Origin: Xanthomonas campestris pv. badrii | GTDB lineage: Bacteria; Pseudomonadota; Gammaproteobacteria; Xanthomonadales; Xanthomonadaceae | Length of the DNA stretch: 64,000 bases | Assembly: GCF_012848175.1 (NCBI RefSeq) | Contig: NZ_CP051651.1 | Location: 4,843,501-4,907,500, forward strand | Reading direction: 5' to 3' | Part shown: positions 17,290-25,946 of the stretch, one piece after another | Layout of the letters: the number at the start of each line of letters is the position of its first letter | Numbering within the stretch: the stretch's first letter is position 1 | Position numbers and translations under genes: made by a program | Notes under the pieces: generated by a model | Databases searched by the model: none | What the model was told of the DNA's origin: nothing | The model's input: only the letters and a program-made list of their open reading frames with translations

Positions 17290-17547
17290 CAGCGTGCGGC
17301 CTCACGACGGAACAGGGGAATCACACGGCAGGCAGGCATCGGCAAGGCTCTCTTCAACACAGGGCATCCAGCGCGCGGCCCGTGGATGCGGGCTGCCCAT
17401 CTTGCCTGGTGCGTGCGGATTTGCCAGCGCCGTGATCCATTGCAGCACGTGATCGCCGTCGTGCATCGGGATGGCCGGTGCCGGGAATCGCTGCGTGGCC
17501 TGCCGGGATCCGTGCAGCGCCTGCGCTGCGCGCACGATGCTGCAGGC

Positions 17548-18507
17548 TCAAAGATCCAGCACCAGGCGCGGCGAGCGGCTGCGCGAGCAGCACAGGGTGA
17601 TCTGCGCATTGCTGGCGCGCTCGGCATCGCTGAGCACGCTGTCGCGGTGATCGGGGACACCGGCGATCACACCGGTCAGGCAGGCCCCGCACATGCCCTG
17701 CTCGCACGAGAGCGGCACCTCGATCCCGGCATCCAGCAGGGCGCTGGCAATGCTGCAATCGGCCGGCACCTGCAGCACGCGGCCGCTGGCGGCCAGCTCC
17801 ACTTCGAAGGCGTGATCGGCATCGTGTGCAAGCCCCGGGTCGGCGGCGGCAAAGTGCTCGCGGTGCACCTGCGCCGCGCGCCAGCCATGGGTCTTGGCAA
17901 GCTGCGTGAAGTGGTCCATGAACGCCGCCGGCCCGCACAGATACAGTTGGTCGTGCGCGCGCGCCTGTCCGAGTTCCTCGGGCACATGCACGCGCGGGCT
18001 CTGCCCGCCATCGCTCAGGTGCAGGTGCACCTGGCCGTGCAGAAAGCCTTGCTGCAGCCGCTGCCCGAAGGCCACATCGGTATGCCGGCGCACGTAGTAA
18101 TGCAGCACGAACGGCTCGCCGCGCGCTTCCAGCGCCTCGGCCATCGACAGCAGCGGGGTGATGCCGATGCCGGCCGCCAGCAGCACATGCCGTTCGCCCG
18201 GATGCAGTGGGAACAGGTTGCGCGGGCTGGAGATCCGCAGGCGGTCGCCGGGGCTGAGCTGTTCGCACAGGTGCCGCGAGCCGCCGCGCGAGGCATCGGC
18301 CAATTTGACGCACAGCACATAGTGATCGCGCACATGCGGCGCGCTGGCGATCGAATACTGGCGGATCAAGCCATCGGGCAAGTGCAGGTCCACATGCGCG
18401 CCTGCCTCGAAGGCAGGCAATTCCGTGCCGACCGGTTCCAGCCGGATCGCGCGTTGGCGATGGCCTTGATCGACGACGTCGGCAACACGCACTTCATGCA
18501 GGCTCAT
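17548..18507 (-). CDS. hpxE: HpxE-like oxygenase reductase (FMN/2Fe-2S)
   Basis: A 319-residue PDR/VanB-type reductase that passes electrons from NAD(P)H via FMN and a plant-type 2Fe-2S cluster to the Rieske oxygenase. The flavin-binding RQYSIASAP is near residue 50, the GIGITPLLSMAEAL nucleotide site near 110-125, then CGPAAFMDH. The C-terminal ferredoxin domain has the cysteines of CEQGMCGAC and a later C in TLCCSRS. The ATG at 18507 has a strong AAGGAG ribosome site; the preceding oxygenase gene ends 18 bp upstream. By analogy with Klebsiella HpxDE it supports oxidation of hypoxanthine to xanthine. A vanillate or carnitine oxygenase reductase is the alternative on sequence alone. Confidence 0.85.
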   Translation of the reverse strand: MSLHEVRVADVVDQGHRQRAIRLEPVGTELPAFEAGAHVDLHLPDGLIRQYSIASAPHVRDHYVLCVKLADASRGGSRHLCEQLSPGDRLRISSPRNLFPLHPGERHVLLAAGIGITPLLSMAEALEARGEPFVLHYYVRRHTDVAFGQRLQQGFLHGQVHLHLSDGGQSPRVHVPEELGQARAHDQLYLCGPAAFMDHFTQLAKTHGWRAAQVHREHFAAADPGLAHDADHAFEVELAASGRVLQVPADCSIASALLDAGIEVPLSCEQGMCGACLTGVIAGVPDHRDSVLSDAERASNAQITLCCSRSRSPRLVLDL

Positions 18508-18524
18508 GGCGCGCTCCTTGGCGA

Positions 18525-19577
18525 TCAACGCAGGAAGAAATCGCTATAGCCCTGGCTGCGCAGGCCACGGCGATAGGCGATCGAACTGCGGTCGGCCGGG
18601 ATATGCACCTCCAGCAGCGGGTCCAGCGGCAGGTATTCGGGGCGCTGCGCTTCCACCATGGCGCGGTCTTCCTCGAACACGCGCAGGTTGAAGGCATGCA
18701 CGTCCTCCACCGGCAGATGGGTGTCGAAGTTGCGCGCGATCGGCACCAGCAGCCGGGTCTTGTGCTTGGACACCGGGCTTGCGGCATTCATGATCACCAA
18801 TCGCTTGCCCGGCACCGGAAAATGGATGGTGAGCGTGGCGGTGAACGGCAGATGCACCTCGAAATGACGCAGCCACTGGAAGCTGGGGTCCACGTCCGGC
18901 AGCGGCATGTCCACCGAATAATTGGCCACGCTGCTGAGGTAATCGGCATTGAAACCGGTGGGCGTTTCGGTGGTGGTGTAGGCCGGCACTTCGCGCTTGT
19001 CCGGCTGGGCGAACGTGGCGGTGTGCACGAAGGCGAAATGCGCCACGTCGATGAAGCCTTCCAGCTGCCGTGCGGCGCTGCCGGCGATGTCGAAGGCCGG
19101 GCACACGATCTGCTGAAAGCCATCCTCGTCCCAACCCGGCATCGGCGGAATCTGCACCTCGGCCTCGTTCACCCCGGCGGGTTTGGCCAGGCACACCCAG
19201 ATCAGGCCGTAGCGCTCGGCCACCGCATAGGTGTGCAGGCGCATCTTGGCCGGGATGTTCTGCGTGGGGCTGGCCGGAATGTGATTGCAACGCCCGCCCG
19301 CGCCGAAGCGCAGGCCGTGGTAGGCGCACACCACGCCGCCGCCATCGGCCGTGCCCATGCTCAGCGGCACGCCGCGGTGCGGGCAGACATCGCGCGCGGC
19401 CACCAGTTCCTCGCCCAGCCGGTACAGCACCAGCGGCTCGTCCAGCAGGGTGGCCTTGAACGGCGCCTGCCCCACCTCGCTGCTCAGCGCCACCGCGTGC
19501 CAGTGCTGGGCCAGGCGCTGCCAATCGGCGGCCTCGAAGGTGCAGTGCAGCGGCAGGGCGGGGACGGCGACATCCAT
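18525..19577 (-). CDS. hpxD: HpxD-like Rieske oxygenase
   Basis: A 350-residue terminal oxygenase of a two-component Rieske system. The Rieske cluster ligands are C65-x-H67 and C84-x2-H87. The catalytic iron site is in the GFIDVAHFAFVH segment (about residues 170-181). In Klebsiella, HpxDE hydroxylates hypoxanthine to xanthine without a molybdoenzyme. Placement at the head of a run with a purine permease, deaminase and nucleosidase supports the same role here. The divergent LysR gene starts 127 bp away, and a TTGCA-N5-TGCAA palindrome lies 92 bp upstream of this start. The VanA type of substrate range is the main alternative. Confidence 0.85.
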   Translation of the reverse strand: MDVAVPALPLHCTFEAADWQRLAQHWHAVALSSEVGQAPFKATLLDEPLVLYRLGEELVAARDVCPHRGVPLSMGTADGGGVVCAYHGLRFGAGGRCNHIPASPTQNIPAKMRLHTYAVAERYGLIWVCLAKPAGVNEAEVQIPPMPGWDEDGFQQIVCPAFDIAGSAARQLEGFIDVAHFAFVHTATFAQPDKREVPAYTTTETPTGFNADYLSSVANYSVDMPLPDVDPSFQWLRHFEVHLPFTATLTIHFPVPGKRLVIMNAASPVSKHKTRLLVPIARNFDTHLPVEDVHAFNLRVFEEDRAMVEAQRPEYLPLDPLLEVHIPADRSSIAYRRGLRSQGYSDFFLR

Positions 19578-19668
19578 GGGGCGGTCTCTGGCGTAGGGCG
19601 GGGAGCGGTGCCGGATTGACTCTAGGAAGCCGGGGGTGTGTGATCAAACATCGTTTTTCCGCCAAGCC

Positions 19669-19685
19669 ATTGCAAAAAATGCAAC
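19669..19685. promoter_or_regulatory. Putative LysR operator between hpxD and lysR
   Basis: ATTGCA-N5-TGCAAC: the 15-bp core is identical to the site upstream of allC. It lies in the divergent hpxD-lysR intergenic region, 20 bp before the lysR ATG, which is a typical autoregulatory position. The flanking GAAAAA and TTTGAT blocks are at the same spacing as at the allC site. Confidence 0.75.
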
Positions 19686-19704
19686 GGCAACCGAGCTAAG
19701 CCCC

Positions 19705-20622
19705 ATGCTGACCTTCTCCCGCTTCACCCGCTACTTCATCGAAGTGGCCCGCTGCGGCAGCATCCGCAAGGCCTCCGAGGTGCTGCACGTATCGGCCTCG
19801 GCGATCGACCGGCAGATCCTCAAAGCCGAGGAGGAGCTGGGCGCGCAGCTGTTCGAGCGCCTGCCCGGCCGGCTGCGGCTCACGGCTGCCGGCGAGCTGT
19901 TGCTGGTGGACGTGCGCGGCTGGGAGAAGGCCTACGCCCGTACCCTGGAGCGCTTCGACGAGCTCAAGGGGCTGCGCCGCGGGCACGTGGAGATCGCCAT
20001 GATCGATGCGCTCAGCGAGGGCGTGGTGCCGGCGGCAGTGGCCGCGCTGGTGCAGGAGTATCCCGGCATCACCTTCAACCTGTCCACCGCGCGCAACCAG
20101 CGGGTGATGGAGATGGTGACCTCGGCGGACGTGGACATCGGCCTGCTGCTGGACCCGGTGAGCAGCGTGGACCTGGAGGTGCGCGCGTTTGCGGATATCC
20201 CGCTTGGCATTGCGATGCCGGTCGGCCACCCGCTCAGCACCCGCACCGAGCTACAGCTCAGCGAGACGCTGGAACACCGCCTGCTGCTGCCGGCCGCGCC
20301 GCTGATCGTGGGCGAGCATGCCAAGGTGCTGTACCAGCGCCAGCACATCGACGTGAAGCGGCTCACCCACTGCAACGACGTGCGCACCCTGCGCGGACTG
20401 GTGCGCGCCGGTGCCGGCGTGGGGCTGATGTCGTGGCTGGACGCTGCGCCGGACGTGGCCGACGGGCGGCTGGCCTTCGTGCCGTTCCGCCAGCACCTGA
20501 CCAAGCCGATGACGCTGGCGCTGTGCGTGGCCCCGCAACGGCAACTCTCGCGCTCGGCGCAGCTGGCGATCCAGGCACTGGCGGCAAAGATCGATGCGAT
20601 GACGGTGCCGGTGGTGGGGTGA
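19705..20622 (+). CDS. LysR-type regulator of the purine cluster
   Basis: A 305-residue LysR-family protein, with the helix-turn-helix around residues 10-50 (FIEVARCGSIRKASEVLHVS, ASAIDRQILKAEEELG) and a substrate-binding domain following. The ATG at 19705 places the DNA-binding domain at the N-terminus and follows a palindrome that it probably binds. It is divergent from hpxDE. Its role is comparable to that of HpxR in Klebsiella by position only. The last 38 codons are part of a 195-bp segment that is present three times in tandem downstream, so the 3' end of the gene has been duplicated twice without lengthening the protein. Confidence 0.88.
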   Translation: MLTFSRFTRYFIEVARCGSIRKASEVLHVSASAIDRQILKAEEELGAQLFERLPGRLRLTAAGELLLVDVRGWEKAYARTLERFDELKGLRRGHVEIAMIDALSEGVVPAAVAALVQEYPGITFNLSTARNQRVMEMVTSADVDIGLLLDPVSSVDLEVRAFADIPLGIAMPVGHPLSTRTELQLSETLEHRLLLPAAPLIVGEHAKVLYQRQHIDVKRLTHCNDVRTLRGLVRAGAGVGLMSWLDAAPDVADGRLAFVPFRQHLTKPMTLALCVAPQRQLSRSAQLAIQALAAKIDAMTVPVVG

Positions 20623-21080
20623 GTGTGGTGCGCAGGCGGCCCTCACCCCTGCCCCTCTCCCGTAGGCGGGAGAGGGGAAAGGCAACGCACTCGCTGCACG
20701 CCGATGACAGTGCGTGGCCCCGCAACGGCAACTCTCGCGCTCGGCGCAGCTGGCGATCCAGGCACTGGCGGCGAAGATCGATGCGATGGCGGCGCCGGCG
20801 GTGGGGTGAGCGTGGTGCGCAAGCGGCCCTCACCCCTGCCCCTCTCCCGCAGGCGGGAGAGGGGAAAGGCAACGCACTCGCTGCACGCCGATGACGCTGG
20901 CGCTGTGCGTGGCCCCGCAACGGCAGCTCTCGCGCTCGGCGCAGCTGGCGATCCAGGCGCCGGCGGCAAAGATCGATGCGATGACGGTGCCTGTGGTGGG
21001 GTGAGTATGGTGCGCAGGCGGCCCTCACCCCTGCCCCTCTCCCGCAGGCGGGAGAGGGGAAAGGCCGTGCGCTCGTGCAG
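20505..21080. repeat. Three tandem copies of a 195-bp unit (lysR 3' end plus REP)
   Basis: Units begin at 20505, 20700 and 20887. Each carries the final codons of the lysR gene with its TGA stop, then a REP hairpin (CCCCTCTCCCG/CGGGAGAGGGG type with a 4 to 5-base loop), then a short spacer. Unit 2 lacks about 8 bp near its start, and there are only a few substitutions between units. The first unit belongs to the real gene; the other two are untranslated copies. Confidence 0.9.
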
Positions 21081-21130
21081 GCCGATGGCATGCAGGTACC
21101 ACTGACCGCATGCCGACCCCGTTGCTGATC

Positions 21131-21176
21131 TCCCTTCTCCCGCCTGCGGGAGAAGGTGCCCGCAGGGCGGATGAGG
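21131..21176. repeat. REP hairpin upstream of tatD
   Basis: CCCTTCTCCCG and CGGGAGAAGG flank a short loop, followed by TGCCCGCAGGGCGGATGAGGG. It is the same family as the REPs at 12912, 13031 and 29554. Confidence 0.8.
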
Positions 21177-21211
21177 GCAACGTGCACCCAGTGAGGGCAA
21201 CGTCCACCCAG
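21172..21211. repeat. 20-bp tandem duplication before tatD
   Basis: TGAGGGCAACGT-[G/C]-CACCCAG occurs twice head to tail (21172-21191 and 21192-21211) with one difference. It starts in the REP tail and ends about 36 bp before the tatD ATG, so it spans the presumed promoter or leader. Confidence 0.8.
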
Positions 21212-21247
21212 TACAATCACACCTGCTCTTTCAAGCCACACCGCACC

Positions 21248-22054
21248 ATGCAGTTGATCGATATCGGCGCCAACCTGACCCACGACTCTTTCGACCGCGA
21301 TCGCGATGCGGTGCTGCAACGCGCCCGCGACGCAGGGGTGTCACAGCTGGTGATCACCGGCGCCAGCCGCGAGCATTCGCCGCTGGCCCTGCAACTGGCG
21401 CAACAACACCCCGGATTCCTCTACGCCACCGCCGGCGTGCACCCGCATCACGCAGTGGAATTCACCGCCGAATGCGAAGCGCAAATGCGTGCCTTGCAGG
21501 CACATCCGCAAGTGGTGGCAGTGGGCGAATGCGGGCTGGATTACTTTCGCGATTTCGCACCACGCCCTGCCCAGCACAAGGCCTTCGAGCGTCAACTGCA
21601 ACTGGCCGCCGACAACGGCAAGCCGTTGTTCCTGCACCAGCGCGATGCGCACGAGGACTTCCTGTCCATCATGCGCAGTTTCGATGGCAAGCTGGGTGCG
21701 GCCGTGGTGCATTGCTTCACCGGCACGCGCGAAGAACTGTTCGCCTACCTGGACCGCGATTACTACATCGGCATTACCGGCTGGCTGTGCGACGAGCGCC
21801 GCGGCGCGCACCTGCGCGAGCTGGTGCGCAACATCCCCGCCAACCGGCTGATGATCGAAACCGACGCGCCCTACCTGCTGCCACGCACGCTCAAGCCCCT
21901 GCCCAAGGACCGTCGCAACGAGCCGATGTTCCTGTCGCATATCGTCCAGGAGCTGGCACGCGACCGTGGCGAAGCGGTGGCCTTGACGGCGGCCAACAGC
22001 ACGGCGACCGCGCGGGCATTTTTTCGTTTGCCAGCGCCTGCCGCTGCGGCATGA
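21248..22054 (+). CDS. tatD: TatD-family 3'-5' exonuclease/DNase
   Basis: A 268-residue metal-dependent hydrolase with a TIM-barrel fold. The N-terminal metal site is DIGANLTHDSFD, followed by ATAGVHPHHA, VAVGECGLDYFRDF, LFLHQRDAHEDF, VVHCFTGT and the C-terminal IETDAPYLLPR. All ligands of the TatD class are present and the length is normal. The ATG at 21248 is used because the upstream extension translates REP sequence. TatD enzymes act in DNA repair or degradation in the cytosol. It has no functional link to the genes around it. Confidence 0.95.
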   Translation: MQLIDIGANLTHDSFDRDRDAVLQRARDAGVSQLVITGASREHSPLALQLAQQHPGFLYATAGVHPHHAVEFTAECEAQMRALQAHPQVVAVGECGLDYFRDFAPRPAQHKAFERQLQLAADNGKPLFLHQRDAHEDFLSIMRSFDGKLGAAVVHCFTGTREELFAYLDRDYYIGITGWLCDERRGAHLRELVRNIPANRLMIETDAPYLLPRTLKPLPKDRRNEPMFLSHIVQELARDRGEAVALTAANSTATARAFFRLPAPAAAA

Positions 22055-22509
22055 CGTGCGCAGCGTGGGCGATCACGTCGTCGGCAACTACCAGCCCTGC
22101 GCATCGCGCAGGCGCAACTTCGGTTGTGGTGCATCCACGCTGACCGTCGCCCAACGCGGTAAAGCTCTCGACCGCCAGCGCAAATGGCCGCGCGCCATCC
22201 GGTCGAAACGGCAGGCCGCCGTGCGGATCGGCAAGCAGGCTGTTGCGTGCGCCGACCCACTGCGCAGCGTCGTCAAAGCGCAGCCCGCCACGATGCGGCC
22301 TTGAGCGTGTCCATGAGCCTCTTGAATAGCACGGACTCTTGTCTGCAATCACTGGCATCGATCATCAGTGTTCACCGTCACTTGTCAGCCGTCCGACAGT
22401 TCGCTTCATGGCAGGTCGGAACTTCGCATACGCAGGCGATCCTTCCGTCAGCGTGGACGCGGCATGCAGGAAATTGCTTACCGTCAGAGAAAAAAAGAGG
22501 AGATGTAAG
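22055..22509. other. Intergenic stretch with a possible gene remnant
   Basis: On the minus strand about 22140-22300 a frame reads RFDDAAQWVGARNSLLADP followed by GGLPFRPDGARPFALAVESF, which has protein-like composition but no start and is not recognised; it may be the residue of a lost gene. The right part leads into the candidate effector gene and is less GC-rich. Two TTCGC half-sites lie at 22400-22404 and 22423-22427. Confidence 0.35.
22400..22427 (+). promoter_or_regulatory. Imperfect PIP-box-like pair of TTCGC half-sites
   Basis: TTCGC at 22400 and again at 22423, separated by 18 bp. The HrpX plant-inducible-promoter consensus is TTCGC-N15-TTCGC, so the spacing is 3 bp too long. It is 82 bp upstream of a gene that looks like a type III effector, which is why it is noted. 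No clear -10 was found at the expected distance. Confidence 0.25.
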
Positions 22510-23412
22510 ATGGGAAACTGCTTACGCCCACCTTCTTCAAACACGGCCACCGACGTGTGGGGGCATGGCACCGCCCAAGCGTCCACCAGCAACCCCAGTT
22601 CGCAGGCAGCAAACACGATTCCCGGCTCGCAAGAGCAGGGGGCCGTTGAGAGTGTTGCCGGAAGCCGGATTGCCGATATGTGGCTGTCATCTCTGGAGCG
22701 ACCGGGTGGCAGATCTTCCAGGCGTAGTATCCGATCCACGGCCCAGGCGCCCGTCCAATCGAATCTGGATGAGAGACGCCAATCGATGCTAGAACGCGCC
22801 GTAACGCTGGTTGATCATTGGCAGGCGTTCCAGGAGCGCTGCGCGGGAACAGGTGTCGGCGACCCGCAGGCGCGCCATCTCAATATTCTCAAGAGAATCA
22901 TCGAACGAAACAAACAGGCGTTGGAAAACATCGGCGGTGATGGTGGCCATATCAATGAGCGCCACCTCGACCAAATTGAACGCCAATTGCGAAGATTCGA
23001 GATAAATATCAGTAATCAAAAAAAACTCGAATCACATCTTGCAAGAGCGACCGACCTCCTGGGTCGGCTGAGGCTGCTGCAAAACCAACTCGCGACCCGA
23101 GGCTACACCAACGAAATTTTGGATGGTGTCGACTCAAAAATAAAAGAATTGGAAGGCATCTTGAATGAACTGGCCAGGGTTGATGCCGATGGCACCGGCA
23201 TCGACTACGACGGTTCCCACGGGGATGCCATCGCTTCCTTCGATAGTTTAACGCTATCATTTGAAGTGACACTTGCATCTCAAGAGCCCGGCTATGAAGA
23301 TTACATGAAACCCGCATTGACTGCTTTCTTGAAGGATGGTTACTCATCGAGCAGGCGGATGGCGGGCGGCGATCCTGGGATGCACGGTGGCGGCAGCCAC
23401 GGCATTTCTTGA
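22510..23412 (+). CDS. Candidate N-acylated type III effector
   Basis: A 300-residue protein of unrecognised family. It starts MGNCLRPPSS, with Gly2 for N-myristoylation and Cys4 for palmitoylation, a pattern seen in membrane-targeted plant-pathogen effectors. Residues 8-60 are rich in Ser, Thr, Gln, Asn and Pro with few acidic residues, like type III secretion signals. The middle (about 95-225) is predicted helical or coiled-coil, with HLDQIERQLRRFEINISNQ and HLARATDLLGRLRLLQNQL. The C-terminus is Gly/His rich. GAGGAG precedes the ATG. Base composition is more AT-rich than flanking genes, suggesting transfer. No catalytic motif is visible. Effector status is an inference. Confidence 0.55.
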   Translation: MGNCLRPPSSNTATDVWGHGTAQASTSNPSSQAANTIPGSQEQGAVESVAGSRIADMWLSSLERPGGRSSRRSIRSTAQAPVQSNLDERRQSMLERAVTLVDHWQAFQERCAGTGVGDPQARHLNILKRIIERNKQALENIGGDGGHINERHLDQIERQLRRFEINISNQKKLESHLARATDLLGRLRLLQNQLATRGYTNEILDGVDSKIKELEGILNELARVDADGTGIDYDGSHGDAIASFDSLTLSFEVTLASQEPGYEDYMKPALTAFLKDGYSSSRRMAGGDPGMHGGGSHGIS

Positions 23413-23689
23413 GGAGCGAGCCCGCACAGTCTCAATGGTCACCATGGAACGGCGATCGGTGTTTCGAAGCGTGGCAACGTAAGTGTTGTCTCTGTCTCTG
23501 TCTGCGCTACCGCGCAAGACAACCCGGAACTACCCCAATACTTCGAAGGCCTGGAAATGATGGGTTCCTGGTCAGGCGATGTCTGCACTGAGCACCGGTC
23601 GCTCGCGGTGAGTGCAGCAATCGGCAGGTCCAGATCAACATCGTTCCAACAACATCAAACAAGAACGGCGTGGTGACGCGGTTGCGCTG

Positions 23690-24616
23690 TCAGCGCTGGA
23701 TCAGCGTTGCCAGTGCCCATAGATGCCGTACCAATGGCGCGGTGTCCAAGGCGCCAGGCGACACCGCCAAGGCAAGCCGCGCCAACGGCATGCGCCCGTC
23801 GATATCCAGGTAACGCACACCCGGGCGCTGCAGTTGTGCGGTGGAGGCGGGAACCACCGACACGCCGAGTTCGGCAGCAACCAGATTGATGATCGACGAC
23901 ATCTGCGGTGCTTCCTGGGTGATGCGCAAGGTCACGCCGGATTCGCGGCAGGCAGCCAGGATTTCGTCGTACAGGCTGGAACCGAAGCTGCGCGGAAACA
24001 GGATGAAGGGTTCGCCGGCCAGCGCGGCCAGCGGTGCGCTGGCGCGCGCGGCCAGCGGGTGCGCGGCGGGCACCGCGATCTTCATCGGCTCATCGGCAAA
24101 GCGCAGCAGGTGCAGATCCGGCGGGGTGCTCAGCCCGTAGCGCACGAAGGCCGCATCCAGGCGGCCGTCGGCCAGACCCATCAGCAGGCTGGCGGTGTTG
24201 GTCTCTTCCAGCAGAAGGTCCACCTGCGGCCACTGCCGGCGGAAATCGCGGATCAGTCGCGGCCCCACCGGGCTGAAGGCCGCCGAGGCGGTAAAGCCCA
24301 TGCGCAACCGGCCCGATTCCCCGCGCGCCACGCGGCGGGCCGTTTCGGCGGCGCGTTCCACATCGGCCAGGACCCGGCGCACTTCGCCCAGGAATGCCTC
24401 ACCGGCGGGGGTCAGCTCGGCGCCACTGTGGGTGCGGCGGAACAGCGGTGTGCCCAGTTCACGCTCCAGGGTCTGGATCTGCTGGCTCAGTGGCGGCTGG
24501 CCGATGCCGACCCGCGTGGCGGCGCGGGTGAAGTTGCCTTCTTCGGCAACCGCCAGGAAATAGCGCAGGTGACGCAGCTCCAAGGTATCTGTTTCGCATA
24601 TGGCAACTGCGGGCAT
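23690..24616 (-). CDS. LysR-type regulator (YnfL-like)
   Basis: A 308-residue LysR protein. The DNA-binding domain begins ELRHLRYFLAVAEEGNFTRA and continues with GIGQPPLSQQIQTLERELG; the ligand domain follows with RLRMGFTASAAFSPVGPRLI. The ATG at 24616 is adopted, though a start nearer ELRHLRYF is possible. It is divergent from the MFS exporter gene, with about 65 bp between starts. The same arrangement (ynfL/ynfM) occurs in E. coli, so it most likely controls that transporter. The effector molecule is unknown. Confidence 0.87.
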   Translation of the reverse strand: MPAVAICETDTLELRHLRYFLAVAEEGNFTRAATRVGIGQPPLSQQIQTLERELGTPLFRRTHSGAELTPAGEAFLGEVRRVLADVERAAETARRVARGESGRLRMGFTASAAFSPVGPRLIRDFRRQWPQVDLLLEETNTASLLMGLADGRLDAAFVRYGLSTPPDLHLLRFADEPMKIAVPAAHPLAARASAPLAALAGEPFILFPRSFGSSLYDEILAACRESGVTLRITQEAPQMSSIINLVAAELGVSVVPASTAQLQRPGVRYLDIDGRMPLARLALAVSPGALDTAPLVRHLWALATLIQR

Positions 24617-24680
24617 CATATATTGGACAGGGGGTGGTGACAGGCGAATACTCGCCGTCCCACGGCTGCACCGAGTCTGC

Positions 24681-25946
24681 GTGTCTTCTTCTGATCCCCG
24701 CCCATTGCCGAGCGCTGCCGCGCGTGTCGATGCCACGCCGGCCACCGGCCGCATCCGGCTGGCCCTGTTCCTGGCCGGCTTTTCCACCTTCTCGCTGCTG
24801 TACAGCGTGCAGCCTGTACTGCCGGAATTTGCACGCAGTTTCGGCGTGGATGCGGCGGTGGCGTCGCTGCCGTTATCGCTGGCCACCGGCGGCCTGGCGC
24901 TGGCGATCTTCTGCGCGGGTGCGCTGTCGGAAAACCTGGGCCGGCGCGGGCTGATGTTCGCCTCGATCGCATTGGCCGCGGTACTCAACCTGGTGGCGGC
25001 CTTCCTGCCGGACTGGCATGCGCTGGTGGTGGTGCGCACCTTGTCCGGCATCGCGCTGGGTGGGGTGCCGGCGGTGGCCATGGTGTATCTGGGCGAAGAA
25101 CTGCCCGCCAGCAAGCTGGGGGCGGCCACCGGCCTGTATGTGGCCGGCAATGCCTTCGGTGGCATGACCGGGCGCATCACGATGAGTGTGCTGACCGACC
25201 ATACCGACTGGCGCACCGCGCTGGCGCTGCTGAGCGGGTTCGACCTGCTGTGCGCGTTCGCCTTCCTGTGGCTGCTGCCGCCTTCGCGACATTTCGTGCG
25301 CCGGCATGGGGTCAACCTGCAGTTTCATCTGCGCGCCTGGGCCGGGCATCTGCGCGACCGCAACCTGCCATGGCTGTTCGCGTTGCCGTTCCTGCTGATG
25401 GGCGTGTTCGTGTGTCTCTACAACTACGCGGGCTTTCGCCTGGGCGGGCCGGAATTCGGCCTGAGCCAGAGCCAGATCGGCCTGATCTTCAGTGGGTATG
25501 TGTTCGGTATCGTCAGCTCGTCGGTGGCCGGTGCGGCGTCGGACCGCTTCGGTCGCGGGCCGGTGGTCAGCGCCGGCATCGTGCTGTGCGTGCTGGGCGT
25601 GGCGCTGACCCTGGCGCATGTCCTGGCGCTGGTGGTGGCCGGCATCGTATTGCTGACGATCGGCTTTTTCATCGCGCATTCGGCGGCCAGCGCGTGGGTG
25701 AGCCGGCTCGGTGGCGCGCATCGCAGCCATGCCGCGTCGTTGTATCTGCTGGCCTATTACGCCGGCTCCAGTGTGATCGGGGCGTTGGGCGGCTGGTTCT
25801 GGCAGCACGGCGGGTGGGCCGGGCTGGTCGGCATGTGCCTGACGCTGCTGGCGCTGGCGTTTGCTGCGGCGCACGTGTTGCGCCAACGCGCGGACGATGC
25901 ACGCCCCTATGGCCGGTTCGCGCCGCATCCAGCGCGTGGCGAATGA
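24681..25946 (+). CDS. MFS transporter (YnfM-like)
   Basis: A 421-residue major facilitator protein with 12 predicted membrane segments, closest in style to E. coli YnfM. The first helix is LALFLAGFSTFSLLYSVQPVL and motif A-like sequence appears as GALSENLGRRGLMF. The GTG at 24681 (reading MSSSDPRPLPSAA) is the preferred start because longer starts would overlap the LysR promoter and gene. The substrate is unknown; family members are proposed drug or sugar exporters. It is divergent from the LysR gene, which is its likely regulator. Confidence 0.85.
   Translation: MSSSDPRPLPSAAARVDATPATGRIRLALFLAGFSTFSLLYSVQPVLPEFARSFGVDAAVASLPLSLATGGLALAIFCAGALSENLGRRGLMFASIALAAVLNLVAAFLPDWHALVVVRTLSGIALGGVPAVAMVYLGEELPASKLGAATGLYVAGNAFGGMTGRITMSVLTDHTDWRTALALLSGFDLLCAFAFLWLLPPSRHFVRRHGVNLQFHLRAWAGHLRDRNLPWLFALPFLLMGVFVCLYNYAGFRLGGPEFGLSQSQIGLIFSGYVFGIVSSSVAGAASDRFGRGPVVSAGIVLCVLGVALTLAHVLALVVAGIVLLTIGFFIAHSAASAWVSRLGGAHRSHAASLYLLAYYAGSSVIGALGGWFWQHGGWAGLVGMCLTLLALAFAAAHVLRQRADDARPYGRFAPHPARGE

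Noticed and set aside
16174..18549. 791-codon plus-strand frame
   Set aside because: Antisense to the permease and reductase genes; composition dominated by Gln, His, Arg and Gly, no recognisable domain.
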